DNA of 64,000 bases, taken from NCBI GenBank assembly GCA_905192745.1, contig CAJJLZ010000001.1:1-64000 (forward strand), written 5' to 3'. The stretch's first letter is position 1. Each line of letters begins with the position of its first letter. The stretch is from an uncultured Oscillospiraceae bacterium (lineage in GTDB: Bacteria; Bacillota; Clostridia; Oscillospirales; Acutalibacteraceae). Position numbers and translations under genes: made by a program. Shown in pieces: positions 28,162 through 37,448 of the stretch. The notes under the pieces were generated by a model. That model had not been told where the DNA came from, did no database searches, and was given only the letters and a program-made list of their open reading frames with translations.

Positions 28162-29055
28162 ATGACCGATATTTTATGCATCGCCGAATGCTGCTGCGAT
28201 ATTATTTTCGGCGGGCTTCCCAAGGTTCCCTCTCCCGGGGAGGAGGAATACTGCCGGGATTTCTGCGTCAAAGCCGGCGGCGGGGCAAACACCGCCATGG
28301 GGCTGGCAAAGCTCGGCGCGAAGGTGAAGCTCGCCACCCGGCTCGGCCGGGACGCCATGGGCCGGATTGTGGAGGGCTGCCTGCGGGAAACAGGGATCGA
28401 CATGTCAGCCGTCCTGTTGGACGAGCGGGCGGTCACCCCGGTTTCGGCCGTGCTTTCCACCAGCGAGGATCGCTGTTTTGCCTCCTACGGCGGGGACGGC
28501 GGCGATTTCCTCGATCCGGCGGGGCTGGAGGAGGCAATCTGCGGCTGCCGGCACGTTCACACCTATGTGGGCTATTGCCGGCGGTATCCCATTATCGAAC
28601 TGTGTGAGAAGCACGGAAAAACCCTGTCGCTGGACACCTCCTGGTATGATTCCACCCAGTTGGAATCCACCCGGGAGGCAATGTCCCACTGTCAGGTTTT
28701 CACCCCGAATCAGGTGGAAGCCTGCGCCTTGGCGCAGACCGACGACGTGATGGAGGCGCTGGATATCCTTTCGGCGGACTGCCCGCACGTTATCATCACC
28801 CTCGGCAAGGACGGCAGCGTGACCAAAAGCGGGGAGAAGGTGTACCGGTCCCGCCCGGCGAAGGTTCCCTGCGTCAAGGACAGCACCGGTGCGGGCGACC
28901 TGTTCTGCGCGGGTTATCTTTACGGCTTCCTGCAGGGCTGGGGCGTGCAGGAGACGCTGGATTTCGCATCGAAATCCGGCGGGCTGGCCGTGACTTGGTA
29001 CGGCGGGATCGACAAAGGCTATACGCTGGAAAACGTTTCCCGGCTGGAACTGTAA
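28162..29055 (+). CDS. PfkB family carbohydrate kinase
   Basis: 297 residues. It has an N-terminal substrate-binding glycine pair (KAGGGANTAMGLAKLGAKV) and the C-terminal ATP/anion-hole motif DSTGAGD (catalytic Asp about 246). The family phosphorylates fructose, ribose, ketodeoxygluconate or nucleosides. An unusual Cys-rich start (IAECCCDII) is visible. It is co-transcribed with GH4 and could phosphorylate the sugar that GH4 releases. Confidence 0.88.
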   Translation: MTDILCIAECCCDIIFGGLPKVPSPGEEEYCRDFCVKAGGGANTAMGLAKLGAKVKLATRLGRDAMGRIVEGCLRETGIDMSAVLLDERAVTPVSAVLSTSEDRCFASYGGDGGDFLDPAGLEEAICGCRHVHTYVGYCRRYPIIELCEKHGKTLSLDTSWYDSTQLESTREAMSHCQVFTPNQVEACALAQTDDVMEALDILSADCPHVIITLGKDGSVTKSGEKVYRSRPAKVPCVKDSTGAGDLFCAGYLYGFLQGWGVQETLDFASKSGGLAVTWYGGIDKGYTLENVSRLEL

Positions 29056-29088
29056 TTTTTCTTTGCTTGCGGAAAGGAGCGGACAGGC

Positions 29089-30156
29089 TTGGCGTATACG
29101 AAACCGATTATCGACGCGCACACCCATATCCTGCACCATAACGACGGGATTGACCGGATTATCGAGCTGACCGAGGGCTATGGCTATCAGCGGGCCAACG
29201 TGCTTGCGGCCGAAAGCTATCACGAGGAGGGCTTCACCGGCTCGACCCAGAATTCTCAGGCGCTGCTGCTCAAGGCCCGCCGTCCCGATTGGTGGGCGTT
29301 CGGCAGCCTGAATCACAGCGACGGCGATTTTGCCGGACAGCTGAAAACCGTGATGGCCCTCGGCTTTGATGGGCTGAAAATGATTGAAGGCAAGCCGGAC
29401 ACCTACAAACGGCTGGGAAGCCGTCCGATCAACGGCCCCGAATATGACGGCATGTATGCCGCTGCCGAGGCCGCCGGCTTCCCCCTGCTGATGCATGTGG
29501 CCGACCCGCCTGAGCTCTGGGACCCGGAGAATGCTCCGGACTTCGCCCGGGAGCACGGCTGGCTGTATGTAGGAGAGGGGTACCCGACGCTGGAAGAGCT
29601 GTACGGGCAGGTGGAGGATATCCTTACCCGTTTCCCAAAGCTGACGGTGATTTTCGCCCATTTTCTCTTCCTGTCGAACGACCGGGAGCGGGCGGCGGAT
29701 TTGCTGACCCGTCACCCCAACGCGCATTTCGATCTCACCCCCGGCACGGAAATGTTCCTCAATTTTGCGGAGGACCCGGCCGCATGGCGGGAATTTTTCC
29801 TGCGGTTTCAGGACCGTCTGCTCTTCGGCACCGACGACTGGGATGTTCAGACCGACAAGGAGAAGCGGGACAAGGACGACATCGACCGTATGCTCCGCAC
29901 CTTTCTGGAAAAAGACGGCCCGTATGAAATCTGGGGCTGGAAGCTGCACGGCATCGGCCTGCCGGAGTCGGCGCTGGATAAGATTTACCGTGAGAATTAC
30001 CGCCGCGTCGCGGGGGGAGAACCCCGTCTCCTGAACCGTCCGCTGGCAGTCGAGTTTGTCCGCAGCCGGCTCGCGCAGGCCGATCGGTACGGCTGCACCG
30101 GCGGAGAACGGCAGGATCTGCGGGAAATTCTCGCCGAGCTGGAGGCCGGCGCGTAG
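29089..30156 (+). CDS. Amidohydrolase family metal-dependent hydrolase
   Basis: 355 residues. The N-terminal metal motif DAHTH and later HVADPPE, FAHFLF and FGTDDWD segments fit the amidohydrolase-2 (TIM-barrel) family, with His/His/His/Asp ligands. Members hydrolyse or decarboxylate small cyclic or aromatic compounds and sugar lactones. Start is TTG, 9 bases after GGAAAGGAG; no better ATG is available in frame. The real substrate is unknown. It ends a run of genes, followed by a hairpin. Confidence 0.78.
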   Translation: MAYTKPIIDAHTHILHHNDGIDRIIELTEGYGYQRANVLAAESYHEEGFTGSTQNSQALLLKARRPDWWAFGSLNHSDGDFAGQLKTVMALGFDGLKMIEGKPDTYKRLGSRPINGPEYDGMYAAAEAAGFPLLMHVADPPELWDPENAPDFAREHGWLYVGEGYPTLEELYGQVEDILTRFPKLTVIFAHFLFLSNDRERAADLLTRHPNAHFDLTPGTEMFLNFAEDPAAWREFFLRFQDRLLFGTDDWDVQTDKEKRDKDDIDRMLRTFLEKDGPYEIWGWKLHGIGLPESALDKIYRENYRRVAGGEPRLLNRPLAVEFVRSRLAQADRYGCTGGERQDLREILAELEAGA

Positions 30157-30236
30157 CCGGCCCGAGCGGAGAATCTGCCGGGAGGGCTTTCGCTGAAAGG
30201 ACGCCTTTCTTTTCCTCCTTTATTTTCTTATCTTTC

Positions 30237-30277
30237 CGGCGCCGGGGAACAGCGCATTACGCCGTTCCCCGGCGCCG
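30237..30277. other. Perfect 14-bp hairpin between amidohydrolase and EamA genes
   Basis: Arms 30237-30250 and 30264-30277 are perfect inverted copies with a 13-nt loop. No T-run follows on the plus strand, so it is a weak terminator or an mRNA structure at the start of the transporter gene, only about 24 bases upstream of it. Confidence 0.6.
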
Positions 30278-30300
30278 ATTGTTCAGGATGTGTGTTATCC

Positions 30301-31266
30301 ATGGATAAATCAACCGTTGTTATCGATACGCCCGCCGCGCCTTCGTCCTCTGCCGGGCCGCAGGGGGCGGTCCCCGAGCCGAACGGCCGGCCTTACGGCA
30401 TGATGCTGTTGCTCATTGCTATCTGGGGCTCCTTTGCGGCGATCAACCGGCTGGCCCTGAATACGCTGGATGTGTTTCAGGTCACTTTTTTCACCTTTTC
30501 CATCGCGTTTGTCTCGCTGACGGTCTGGATGCTGGCGGCGAAAAAGTTCCCGCTTCTCTGCCGGATAGCCCCCCGGCAGTGGTTTTGGCTGGCGGTGCTG
30601 GCGGTATTGTCCTTCCTTTATTATTTTTTATATTCCCTTTCCCTGTCCATGACCAATCCGGTAACCGCTTCCTCCATTAATTACCTGTTTCCGGTGTTCA
30701 TTACGCTGCTTGCCGTGCCGGTTAACCGGGAAAGGATGACGGTGGGCAAGCTGCTTTCGGTGCTGTTGGGGGTTGCCGGGATGGTGCTGATCGTAACCGG
30801 CGGGGATTTCACCGCGCTGAAAATCGACAGTGTGCCCGGCATCCTTCTCGCACTTGGCGCTTCCCTGTGCTGGGCGCTGTTTTCCACCCTTGGCAAGCAG
30901 GCGGAGGTGGATATCGTGGTCAGCAATTTCGTTTACGCCGCCGTGGCTTTCCTGATTTCAACGGTGCTGCTGCTGACGAATTCCGGTTTCGCTCTTCCCG
31001 GTCCGGGTGCTTTCGCCGCGATCGTCTGGAACTCGGTGATGAATTTCTGTGTCAGCTATTTCCTTTGGTTCAAGGCGCTGCGGACGGCGAAAGCCTCCTT
31101 CGTGGCGAGCATGTCCTTTATTACGCCCTTTGCGACCCTGCTGTTTATCGCCCTGCTGCTGCATGAGCCGATCACCCCCGCCAATCTGATCGGGCTGGCG
31201 ATTATCGTATTCGGCGTGGCGGTGCAGAATCTCAAATGCTTCCAGCGCGGGAAGGAGGATGAATAA
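30301..31266 (+). CDS. EamA/DMT-type membrane transporter
   Basis: 321 residues with about ten membrane segments in two homologous halves, typical for the drug/metabolite transporter superfamily; the first half starts MLLLIAIWGSFAAINRLAL. Start is uncertain: ATG 30301 has AGGA at 12 bases, GTG 30292 has it at 3 bases. The Pro/Ala-rich N-terminal tail precedes the first segment. The stop codon overlaps the GH31 start (TAATG), indicating coupling. It may export or import a sugar-related metabolite linked to GH31. Confidence 0.85.
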   Translation: MDKSTVVIDTPAAPSSSAGPQGAVPEPNGRPYGMMLLLIAIWGSFAAINRLALNTLDVFQVTFFTFSIAFVSLTVWMLAAKKFPLLCRIAPRQWFWLAVLAVLSFLYYFLYSLSLSMTNPVTASSINYLFPVFITLLAVPVNRERMTVGKLLSVLLGVAGMVLIVTGGDFTALKIDSVPGILLALGASLCWALFSTLGKQAEVDIVVSNFVYAAVAFLISTVLLLTNSGFALPGPGAFAAIVWNSVMNFCVSYFLWFKALRTAKASFVASMSFITPFATLLFIALLLHEPITPANLIGLAIIVFGVAVQNLKCFQRGKEDE

Positions 31267-34200
31267 TGTTCTCTTTTTATAAAGCGTCCGCGTCTGCGGC
31301 GGTATTCCGGGGACAGGACGGCTGGCTTCAGCTCACCGTTTTATACGGCGACATCGCGCGGCTTCGCTTTCTCCCCTTCTTTTCCTCTCGGACGGAGCCC
31401 CTGTTTGAGGAGGATAACCGCTTCGGCATTCTCGAGCCGCTGCCCGAACCGGCAAAAATGACGGCGGCCGAAGGGGAGGAAAGGATGCTTCTGCGCGCGG
31501 GCGAGTTGGAGATCACCGTGGCCGACCGGCTGATTGTGCGGAATGTCCGCACCGGCGGCGTGGTGGAAACCCCGGCGGACTTTCTTTCCTTCGACGGAAC
31601 CGAAACCGCGGCGGCGCTGATGCTGACCGAGGATGAGGCGGTCTACGGTCTCGGGCAGGACCCGATGGCCAATCTTAACCAGCGGGATCATCAGCGCCGG
31701 ATGTTCAACCAGTTTGGTTCCAACGCCCGAAGCGGGGATAACGGCATCCCGTTGATGCTTTCCTCCTGCGGACACGGCGTGTTTCTGCATTCCCCCTATC
31801 CCGCGCGGTTCGATATCGGCCGCGCCGTGCCGGGCCGGCAGGACTGGAAAGGGAATGCGATGGTTCCCTCCCCTTGGCCGGCCGGCCTCACGGGGGACGT
31901 CCGTCCCGACACCGTGTCGGTCGTGAACCGCCATCCGGGACTCGACCTGTTCCTGATCTGCAGGGATCATCCCTACCGGTCTCTTGCCGGGTATCATGAG
32001 CTGACCGGCTTCGCGCCTCTGATGCCGCTGTGGGGGTATGGCTTCATCCAGTCTAAAAACCGCTACCATTCACAGGAGGAGCTGCTCGCCCTGGGGGAAG
32101 AGTTCCGAAGGAGAGGCGTCCCCGGCGACGTGCTGGTGATCGACTGGCTGTGGTTTACGGAATTTGGCGACCTGCAATGGGATTTTGACCGCTGGCCCGA
32201 CCCCGCCGGGATGTTCGCCCGGCTGCGGGAATTGGGCTTCCGGGTGATCGCGGCCCAGCATCCCTTCATCAGCGAAAAATCGGGGAACTTTGACTTTTTT
32301 GAGAAGCATGGCTGCCTCAACCGTGTTCCGGCCGGAAGCCGCGTCACCTACGACCATACCAACCCCGTGGCCCGCCGTATCTGGTGGGAGAAGGTCCGTC
32401 CGCTGTACAAACAGGGAATGGCCGGTTACTGGACCGATATGGGCGAGCTGGAGGAGCACCATCCCGGCACCGAGAGCTTTCTGGGATCCCGGGACGAAAC
32501 CCATAATACCTATATGCTCCACTGGGCCCGGACCCTGTACGAGGGCCAGACCGGCGGCGACGGGATCCGCCCCTATATCCTCGCCCGTTCAGCCGGCGCC
32601 GGGACTCAGAAATACGGGATCACACTCTGGTCGGGGGACGTGGATTCCAGTTGGCAGGTGCTTCGCACCCAAGTGAAGGTGGGGCAGGGCGTCTGTCTGT
32701 CTGGCCAGCCCTACTGGACCACCGACGTGGGCGGGTTTCTGACCGGGGATGAGCTGACCGCCGAGCTGTATATCCGCTGGTTTGAGTGGGGGGCCTTCTG
32801 CCCGGTGTTCCGCACCCATGGCACCCGCCCCGGCAATGAGCCGTGGTCCTTTGGCAGAGAGGCGGAAGAAATCCTGACGAAATACATCCGCCTGCGGTAC
32901 CGCCTGCTTCCCTACATTTATGCTATGGCCCGGGAGAACCAGCAGACCGGACGGCCGATGATGCGGCCTCTCGCGCTGGAATATCCCGGCGACGCGATGG
33001 CCGCGGCGGCGGAGGACGAATATCTCTTCGGGCCTTCCCTCCTCGTCGCCCCCGTGACGGAGGACGGAGCCCGCCGCCGGACGCTGTACCTGCCGCGGGG
33101 CGGGTGGTTTGATTTCTGGACAGGCGGGCGCTGGGAGGGCGGACGGACCATTACCGTGACGGCCCCCCTCCACCGCATTCCGCTGTTTGTGAAGGAGGGC
33201 TCGCTCCTGCCGATGCTGAAGGAGGATATTCTCCACACCGGTCAGGCGGCCGGCGCGCCGATTGCGCTCCACGCCTACGGACGGGTTCCCTCCTTCTGTA
33301 CACTGTATGAGGACGACGGGGAGACGCTTGCCTATCAGAAAGGGGATTTCCGCACCGCCGCTGTTTCCTACGACGGAAAGGAAGGGCTGTCGGTTCGGGC
33401 GGACGCGGGGTGGAGCGCGCCCCTGTCGCTCACGGTGCATGATGGAAGCAGCGCCGGAGAAGCCCAACCGGTCACGGCGTCCGCCGTGCTGGAGAACGGC
33501 GGGCGGCTGCATATTCGCCTCACCGTCTGCGCGGAGGACGGCACCCCGGTTCGGGCGACGGTCCGGGTGGACGAGGGGTTCACCCTCCGTCCTTCCGACC
33601 GCTCCGGTCACGACGCGGACTGTTATTGGGTCAGTCAGCTCCATTCGTCCGACGAGCAGACGGCGGTCTGCGAAAACGGCGGCGCGGTGCTTTGCTGGGA
33701 GGCGCTGCCCTGTGCCGACTGTCTGCCGCCGGTCATGAAAGGCTCCCTGACGGCGGAGGTGGGCGGCCGGACGTATACCCTGCCTCTGCAATGGGGAAGC
33801 GGCTGCCTCACCCGATTCCGGTATGCCGGTTCGTTCGGGAACCGGGACGGCGCGGCCGGACCGGATGCCGCGTATCCGGCCGCACTCGCGGGGGATGCGC
33901 CGGCCGCGACGGTGAACGGCGAAACCAGAGCGTGGATCCGGGATCCCGGATTTGAATTTAATCCGTATGGGTATGTGGATAATCGCCGCCGGGACTGCTA
34001 TATGGGGGAGGATGAGAGCTTCAGCGGGGTAGTCTACAGCCGCTGCGACCTCTGGCTGCCGGAGGAAACGGCGGTGCGGTTCCTGCTCCGGCACGAGGGG
34101 GGCTTGCAGCTCTGGGCCGGGAAAAGGATGCTGTACGCGGCCGAACGGGCCGACGTCTTCCACGAAGCGGACGTCCGTCTGCCCGCGGGCAGGATCACCC

Positions 34201-34322
34201 TCCTCTTGAAAAACTGGGTCTGCGGCTGGAAGCCGTACAGCGCGAATGAATTTGGCTATTTTCTCCGGGTACAGTCAGCGGGGAGCGAAGAGCCGCCTGC
34301 CGGACTGCGGGTTTCCCCGTAA
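31266..34322 (+). CDS. GH31 family glycosidase
   Basis: 1018 residues. Features in order: an N-terminal beta-sandwich (to about 240) with VYGLGQDP; a TIM barrel with nucleophile motif GYWTDMGE (Asp391); ARSAGAGTQKYG and WSGDVDSS (acid/base Asp458); and GQPYWTTDVGGF. It therefore belongs to GH31 (alpha-glucosidase, alpha-xylosidase or relatives). No signal peptide, so it acts on imported oligosaccharides. The C-terminal part from about 850 carries an additional beta-sandwich-like extension (RDPGFEFNPYGYVDN; WLPEETAVRFLLRHEGG), longer than in minimal GH31 enzymes. It is translationally coupled to the EamA gene by TAATG. Confidence 0.92.
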   Translation: MFSFYKASASAAVFRGQDGWLQLTVLYGDIARLRFLPFFSSRTEPLFEEDNRFGILEPLPEPAKMTAAEGEERMLLRAGELEITVADRLIVRNVRTGGVVETPADFLSFDGTETAAALMLTEDEAVYGLGQDPMANLNQRDHQRRMFNQFGSNARSGDNGIPLMLSSCGHGVFLHSPYPARFDIGRAVPGRQDWKGNAMVPSPWPAGLTGDVRPDTVSVVNRHPGLDLFLICRDHPYRSLAGYHELTGFAPLMPLWGYGFIQSKNRYHSQEELLALGEEFRRRGVPGDVLVIDWLWFTEFGDLQWDFDRWPDPAGMFARLRELGFRVIAAQHPFISEKSGNFDFFEKHGCLNRVPAGSRVTYDHTNPVARRIWWEKVRPLYKQGMAGYWTDMGELEEHHPGTESFLGSRDETHNTYMLHWARTLYEGQTGGDGIRPYILARSAGAGTQKYGITLWSGDVDSSWQVLRTQVKVGQGVCLSGQPYWTTDVGGFLTGDELTAELYIRWFEWGAFCPVFRTHGTRPGNEPWSFGREAEEILTKYIRLRYRLLPYIYAMARENQQTGRPMMRPLALEYPGDAMAAAAEDEYLFGPSLLVAPVTEDGARRRTLYLPRGGWFDFWTGGRWEGGRTITVTAPLHRIPLFVKEGSLLPMLKEDILHTGQAAGAPIALHAYGRVPSFCTLYEDDGETLAYQKGDFRTAAVSYDGKEGLSVRADAGWSAPLSLTVHDGSSAGEAQPVTASAVLENGGRLHIRLTVCAEDGTPVRATVRVDEGFTLRPSDRSGHDADCYWVSQLHSSDEQTAVCENGGAVLCWEALPCADCLPPVMKGSLTAEVGGRTYTLPLQWGSGCLTRFRYAGSFGNRDGAAGPDAAYPAALAGDAPAATVNGETRAWIRDPGFEFNPYGYVDNRRRDCYMGEDESFSGVVYSRCDLWLPEETAVRFLLRHEGGLQLWAGKRMLYAAERADVFHEADVRLPAGRITLLLKNWVCGWKPYSANEFGYFLRVQSAGSEEPPAGLRVSP

Positions 34323-34467
34323 AACCGGAGAGCCGGTCGGGGATTCCGGCGTTCGTCCTTCAGTCGTCGTCGGAGTTCCCCGCCGGTTCCCGGGGAGCAG
34401 GAAAACGGGAAAAGTATAAAAACGTTCTCTATATTGATAAAATATGTAAAATAACACAAAAACGCTA

Positions 34468-34496
34468 TTGACTTTTTCCGCGGTTTCTGCTATTCT
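34468..34496 (+). promoter_or_regulatory. Promoter of the two-module surface protein gene
   Basis: TTGACT (34468-34473), a 17-bp spacer and TATTCT (34491-34496). The predicted start near 34503 coincides with the adjacent operator. Confidence 0.75.
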
Positions 34497-34504
34497 ATGT
34501 AAGA

Positions 34505-34518
34505 GAAAACGTTTAACC
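34505..34518. promoter_or_regulatory. LacI/cre-type operator at the start site
   Basis: GAAAACGTTTAACC lies directly at the predicted transcription start. A second, weaker GAAAACGTTTTAT match lies at 34626-34638. The same core recurs before the paralogous gene at 36296. Confidence 0.7.
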
Positions 34519-34711
34519 GCCGCTACTTTTTCAGGGAATCTATACGGGACAGGTCGGGGATGCTTCAAACGCAGGAAAGCGCCCGGCTTTTTTATCCGTC
34601 GTTTTTGAAAGAGTGGGTCGGTTGAGAAAACGTTTTATCAGGGAAATGCCGGGCCGGTTTTGCCGGACCGGGGAAAATGTGGAAAACCAAATTATTTGGG
34701 AGGGATTCACG

Positions 34712-36085
34712 GTGAAGAAAAGGGCGTTTGGTTTTGGTCTGGCCGCCGCGATGCTTCTGTCGATGGCGCCGTTGTCCGCTTCAGCGGAGGAAGCGGAGCG
34801 CTATGCGCTGAAGGATGCGTATACGGGCGACAGCGAACAGGGGCCGGTGTGGTACTACATGTACAACGACGGCGAAGAATGGAAAGAGCTCAGTCACTAT
34901 GCGGAGTGGGGCGATAACTGGCAGGTTTCCGCCGATCCGGAGGGGGACGACATCTACTTCTCCCTGTTCGACTGGGAAGGCGTGAAGGCTACCAGCGGTG
35001 AAAAGGACGGCACCGTTTATGATATCGCGGCCGTCTGGGAAGCGCCGGCCGCCGGCTTTGTGGCCGTCGACGCGTGGACGTTTGACGATCTGTACGCGGG
35101 CGACGATACGGAATGGGCCTTTGTGGCGAATGAGAACACCGAAGGCAAGGTTCGTATTGAGCAAAACGGCGAGAAACTCTGGCCCGAGGACGCCGAATGG
35201 GCCGAGATACAGGCGGAGAATAACGTCAGCGACGAAGGACTGACCTATGTCGAAGAGGGCGACCGGCTCTTTTTCCGCGTTTCCGGCGCGGTAGCCAATG
35301 TGACGATGGATTCCATCGCGGTGGAATATGTCGACATCGGGATGGACGTGTATATGGCGTCCGACGCGCTGGCATCCGACCAGCAGGGGCCGGTGTGGTA
35401 TTTCCAGTATAACGATGGGGACGGCTGGAAAGATCTCCATTTGAACGAAGAATGGTCCGGCAAGGACGAACAGGAAAACATCATCGCCGCCAACTGGCAG
35501 GTGGCGGAAGATCCGAACGCGGCCGGGATTTACTATTCCATTTTTGACTGGGACGGCATTAAGGCCACCAGCGGAGACGGATATGATCTCGCTCTGGTAT
35601 GGGAAGCGCCGTCCGACGGCGTTGCCGCTCTGGCCCCCTGGCTGTTTGAGGACCTGTACGCCGGCGAAGATACCGATTGGGAATTTGTTCCCAATGAGGG
35701 AACTGAGGGGAAGGTCCGTATTGAGCTGAACGGCGAAAAGCTTTGGCCGGCCGACGCCGAATGGGCGGACTGCAACGGCGACGTGGTTATGGGCGAAGAG
35801 GATATCGCGGCGCTGGAAGTGAAGAAGGGCGACCGCATTTACTTCCGCGTTTCCGGCAACGTTGCCAATGTGACGCTGGATTCCATCGGCGTGGTATTTA
35901 TGGCGCTGGAGGATCCCACTGATCCGACCGAGCCGACCAATCCGACGGAGCCTTCCGCCACGCCTTCGGTGACGACCCCCACTCAGCCCAACCCGGGGAC
36001 CGGCGAGTCCACGGCGGCAGTCGGTGTGCTGGCTTTGATGGCGGTTGCCGGCGGCGCGGCTCTGGCGCTGAAAAAGAAACGCTGA
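34712..36085 (+). CDS. Sortase-anchored surface protein with two WYY modules
   Basis: 457 residues. A signal peptide (ending near SASAEE) is followed by two homologous modules (about 30-205 and 206-395), a Pro/Thr-rich spacer (about 397-426) and a wall-sorting signal NPGTGE at about 427, a hydrophobic segment and a KKKR tail. Each module contains QGPVWYY or QGPVWYF, a xNWQV strand, a DWxGxKATSG segment, EGKVRIExNGEKLWP and GDRxxFRVSG. These are traits of a beta-sandwich, perhaps a carbohydrate-binding fold, but I do not recognise the family. The GTG at 34712 follows GGGAGGG by 7-8 bases. It has its own promoter and operator and sits among glycan genes, suggesting glycan capture at the cell wall. 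Confidence 0.75.
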   Translation: MKKRAFGFGLAAAMLLSMAPLSASAEEAERYALKDAYTGDSEQGPVWYYMYNDGEEWKELSHYAEWGDNWQVSADPEGDDIYFSLFDWEGVKATSGEKDGTVYDIAAVWEAPAAGFVAVDAWTFDDLYAGDDTEWAFVANENTEGKVRIEQNGEKLWPEDAEWAEIQAENNVSDEGLTYVEEGDRLFFRVSGAVANVTMDSIAVEYVDIGMDVYMASDALASDQQGPVWYFQYNDGDGWKDLHLNEEWSGKDEQENIIAANWQVAEDPNAAGIYYSIFDWDGIKATSGDGYDLALVWEAPSDGVAALAPWLFEDLYAGEDTDWEFVPNEGTEGKVRIELNGEKLWPADAEWADCNGDVVMGEEDIAALEVKKGDRIYFRVSGNVANVTLDSIGVVFMALEDPTDPTEPTNPTEPSATPSVTTPTQPNPGTGESTAAVGVLALMAVAGGAALALKKKR

Positions 36086-36106
36086 ATTTCAAATGCCGTT
36101 GTAGGA

Positions 36107-36142
36107 AAAGGCCGCTGACGGAATGGTTCCGCGGCGGTCTTT
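36107..36142 (+). terminator. Probable terminator after the two-module surface protein
   Basis: A long stem (36108-36117 with 36132-36141, plus an inner stem 36119-36123/36127-36131) with two wobble pairs and a short T-run. Confidence 0.5.
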
Positions 36143-36258
36143 CCCCCCCGCCAGAACGGCCCGGGAGGGAAAAAGCGGCTTTTTTGAAAAATGGTTGTTT
36201 TTTCGATTGGAAGCGTCGTAAGGCACCATAAAATGAATAAAAATATTCGAAACACCCC

Positions 36259-36287
36259 TTGCAATCTATAAAAAGATGTGCTAATAT
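36259..36287 (+). promoter_or_regulatory. Promoter of the single-module surface protein gene
   Basis: TTGCAA (36259-36264), a 17-bp spacer and TAATAT (36282-36287), with an operator right after it. Confidence 0.7.
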
Positions 36288-36295
36288 AGGGCTGT

Positions 36296-36309
36296 GAAAA
36301 CGATTAACC
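36296..36309. promoter_or_regulatory. LacI/cre-type operator before the single-module surface protein
   Basis: GAAAACGATTAACC at the predicted start site differs from the site at 34505 at one position. A weaker GTAACGATTG match lies near 36335. Confidence 0.7.
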
Positions 36310-36421
36310 TTTGCCGTTGCCGTTCGTTTTTGCGGTAACGATTGCTCTGACTGGAAAATCGTTTTCGATGGGGCATAAGCAGGGGAACCTGTAAACATTA
36401 TTTATTAGGAGGAGTTTCCAA

Positions 36422-37189
36422 ATGAAGAAGAAGATTCTGGGCGTCGGTCTGGCGCTCGCGATGGCTCTGTCCATGAGCGCGTTTGCCGCAGACAGCTATG
36501 CGGTCAAGGATGCGTATGTCGGCGACAAAGATCAGGGCCCGGTGTGGTACTACATGTACAGCGATGACGGCGAAGCGACCATCAAGGAACTGACGCTGCA
36601 CAGCGAATGGGCGGACAGCTGGCAGGTGAACGCGGAAGATCCCGGCAGCTATAACTACCTGTCCATGTGCAATTGGGGCGGCGTTGACGCCCAGTGCGGT
36701 TCGGTGGGCGGCAAGGCGTACGATATTATTCTGGCGTTTAAGGCCCCGGCCGACGGCACCGCCAAGATCGGCGAATGGAATCACTTCGGCTACACCAACG
36801 TTAACGAGGACGAGACCTATGAGTCCCCGAACGCTTCTTTCAAGACCGGTAAAGCCACCATTATGCTGAATAAAGAAGTGCTGTATACCGGTGATATCAA
36901 GGGCGTTGACAACAGCGGCAAGAGCAGCGTGATCGAAAAGGAAGTCAAGGCCGGCGATATGATCTACTTCGTCTGCAACGGCGGCGGAAACGGCGCTGCG
37001 CTGAACGTTTCTCTGGACAGTGTGAAGGTTGACTTTACGGCGGGCGCCGCCGGCGGCGATACCAACACCACCGCTGCGGGCTCCCAGAAGAACCCCTCCA
37101 CCGGCGAAGCGGCTGCCGCTCTGCCTGTGATGGCCGGCGTGGTTGCTCTGGTGGCTGTTGTCCTCGCGAAGAAAGCGAAGAAGGCCTAA
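36422..37189 (+). CDS. Sortase-anchored surface protein with one WYY module
   Basis: 255 residues. After a signal peptide (SAFAAD end) comes one module beginning SYAVKDAYVGD and containing QGPVWYYMY, SWQV, GKATIMLNKE and GDMIYFVCNG. A short Gly/Thr spacer precedes the sorting signal NPSTGE (about 224), a membrane segment and a basic tail. It is a paralogue of the preceding two-module protein, with the same order of elements. AGGAGG lies 8 bases before the ATG. The function is unknown; extracellular glycan binding is plausible. It is followed by a strong terminator and has its own operator-controlled promoter. Confidence 0.75.
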   Translation: MKKKILGVGLALAMALSMSAFAADSYAVKDAYVGDKDQGPVWYYMYSDDGEATIKELTLHSEWADSWQVNAEDPGSYNYLSMCNWGGVDAQCGSVGGKAYDIILAFKAPADGTAKIGEWNHFGYTNVNEDETYESPNASFKTGKATIMLNKEVLYTGDIKGVDNSGKSSVIEKEVKAGDMIYFVCNGGGNGAALNVSLDSVKVDFTAGAAGGDTNTTAAGSQKNPSTGEAAAALPVMAGVVALVAVVLAKKAKKA

Positions 37190-37258
37190 TCCGTCTTGTT
37201 TGCCAATGGGAGATGAGCGGAAGGTTCCCTTCCGGCGGGGGATTTTCCTCCGTTTGAG

Positions 37259-37301
37259 GTATGCCCCTTGCCATAAACGTGGCAGGGGGCATACTTTTTT
37301 T
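37259..37301 (+). terminator. Intrinsic terminator
   Basis: A 15-bp stem with one wobble (37259-37273 and 37280-37294), a 6-nt loop and seven T residues. Confidence 0.9.
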
Positions 37302-37448
37302 GACCTTTTTCAAAAAAGCGGCGATATCCCGTAGGATTTCAGGGGGAAATGTGTTACAATGAGCGCATCTATACTGCTTGTTGAATAAAGCCGTAAAGTC
37401 GTAAAGCCGCCGCGAAACGCCCGGTTTAAGAAAGGAATGGAACGACTC

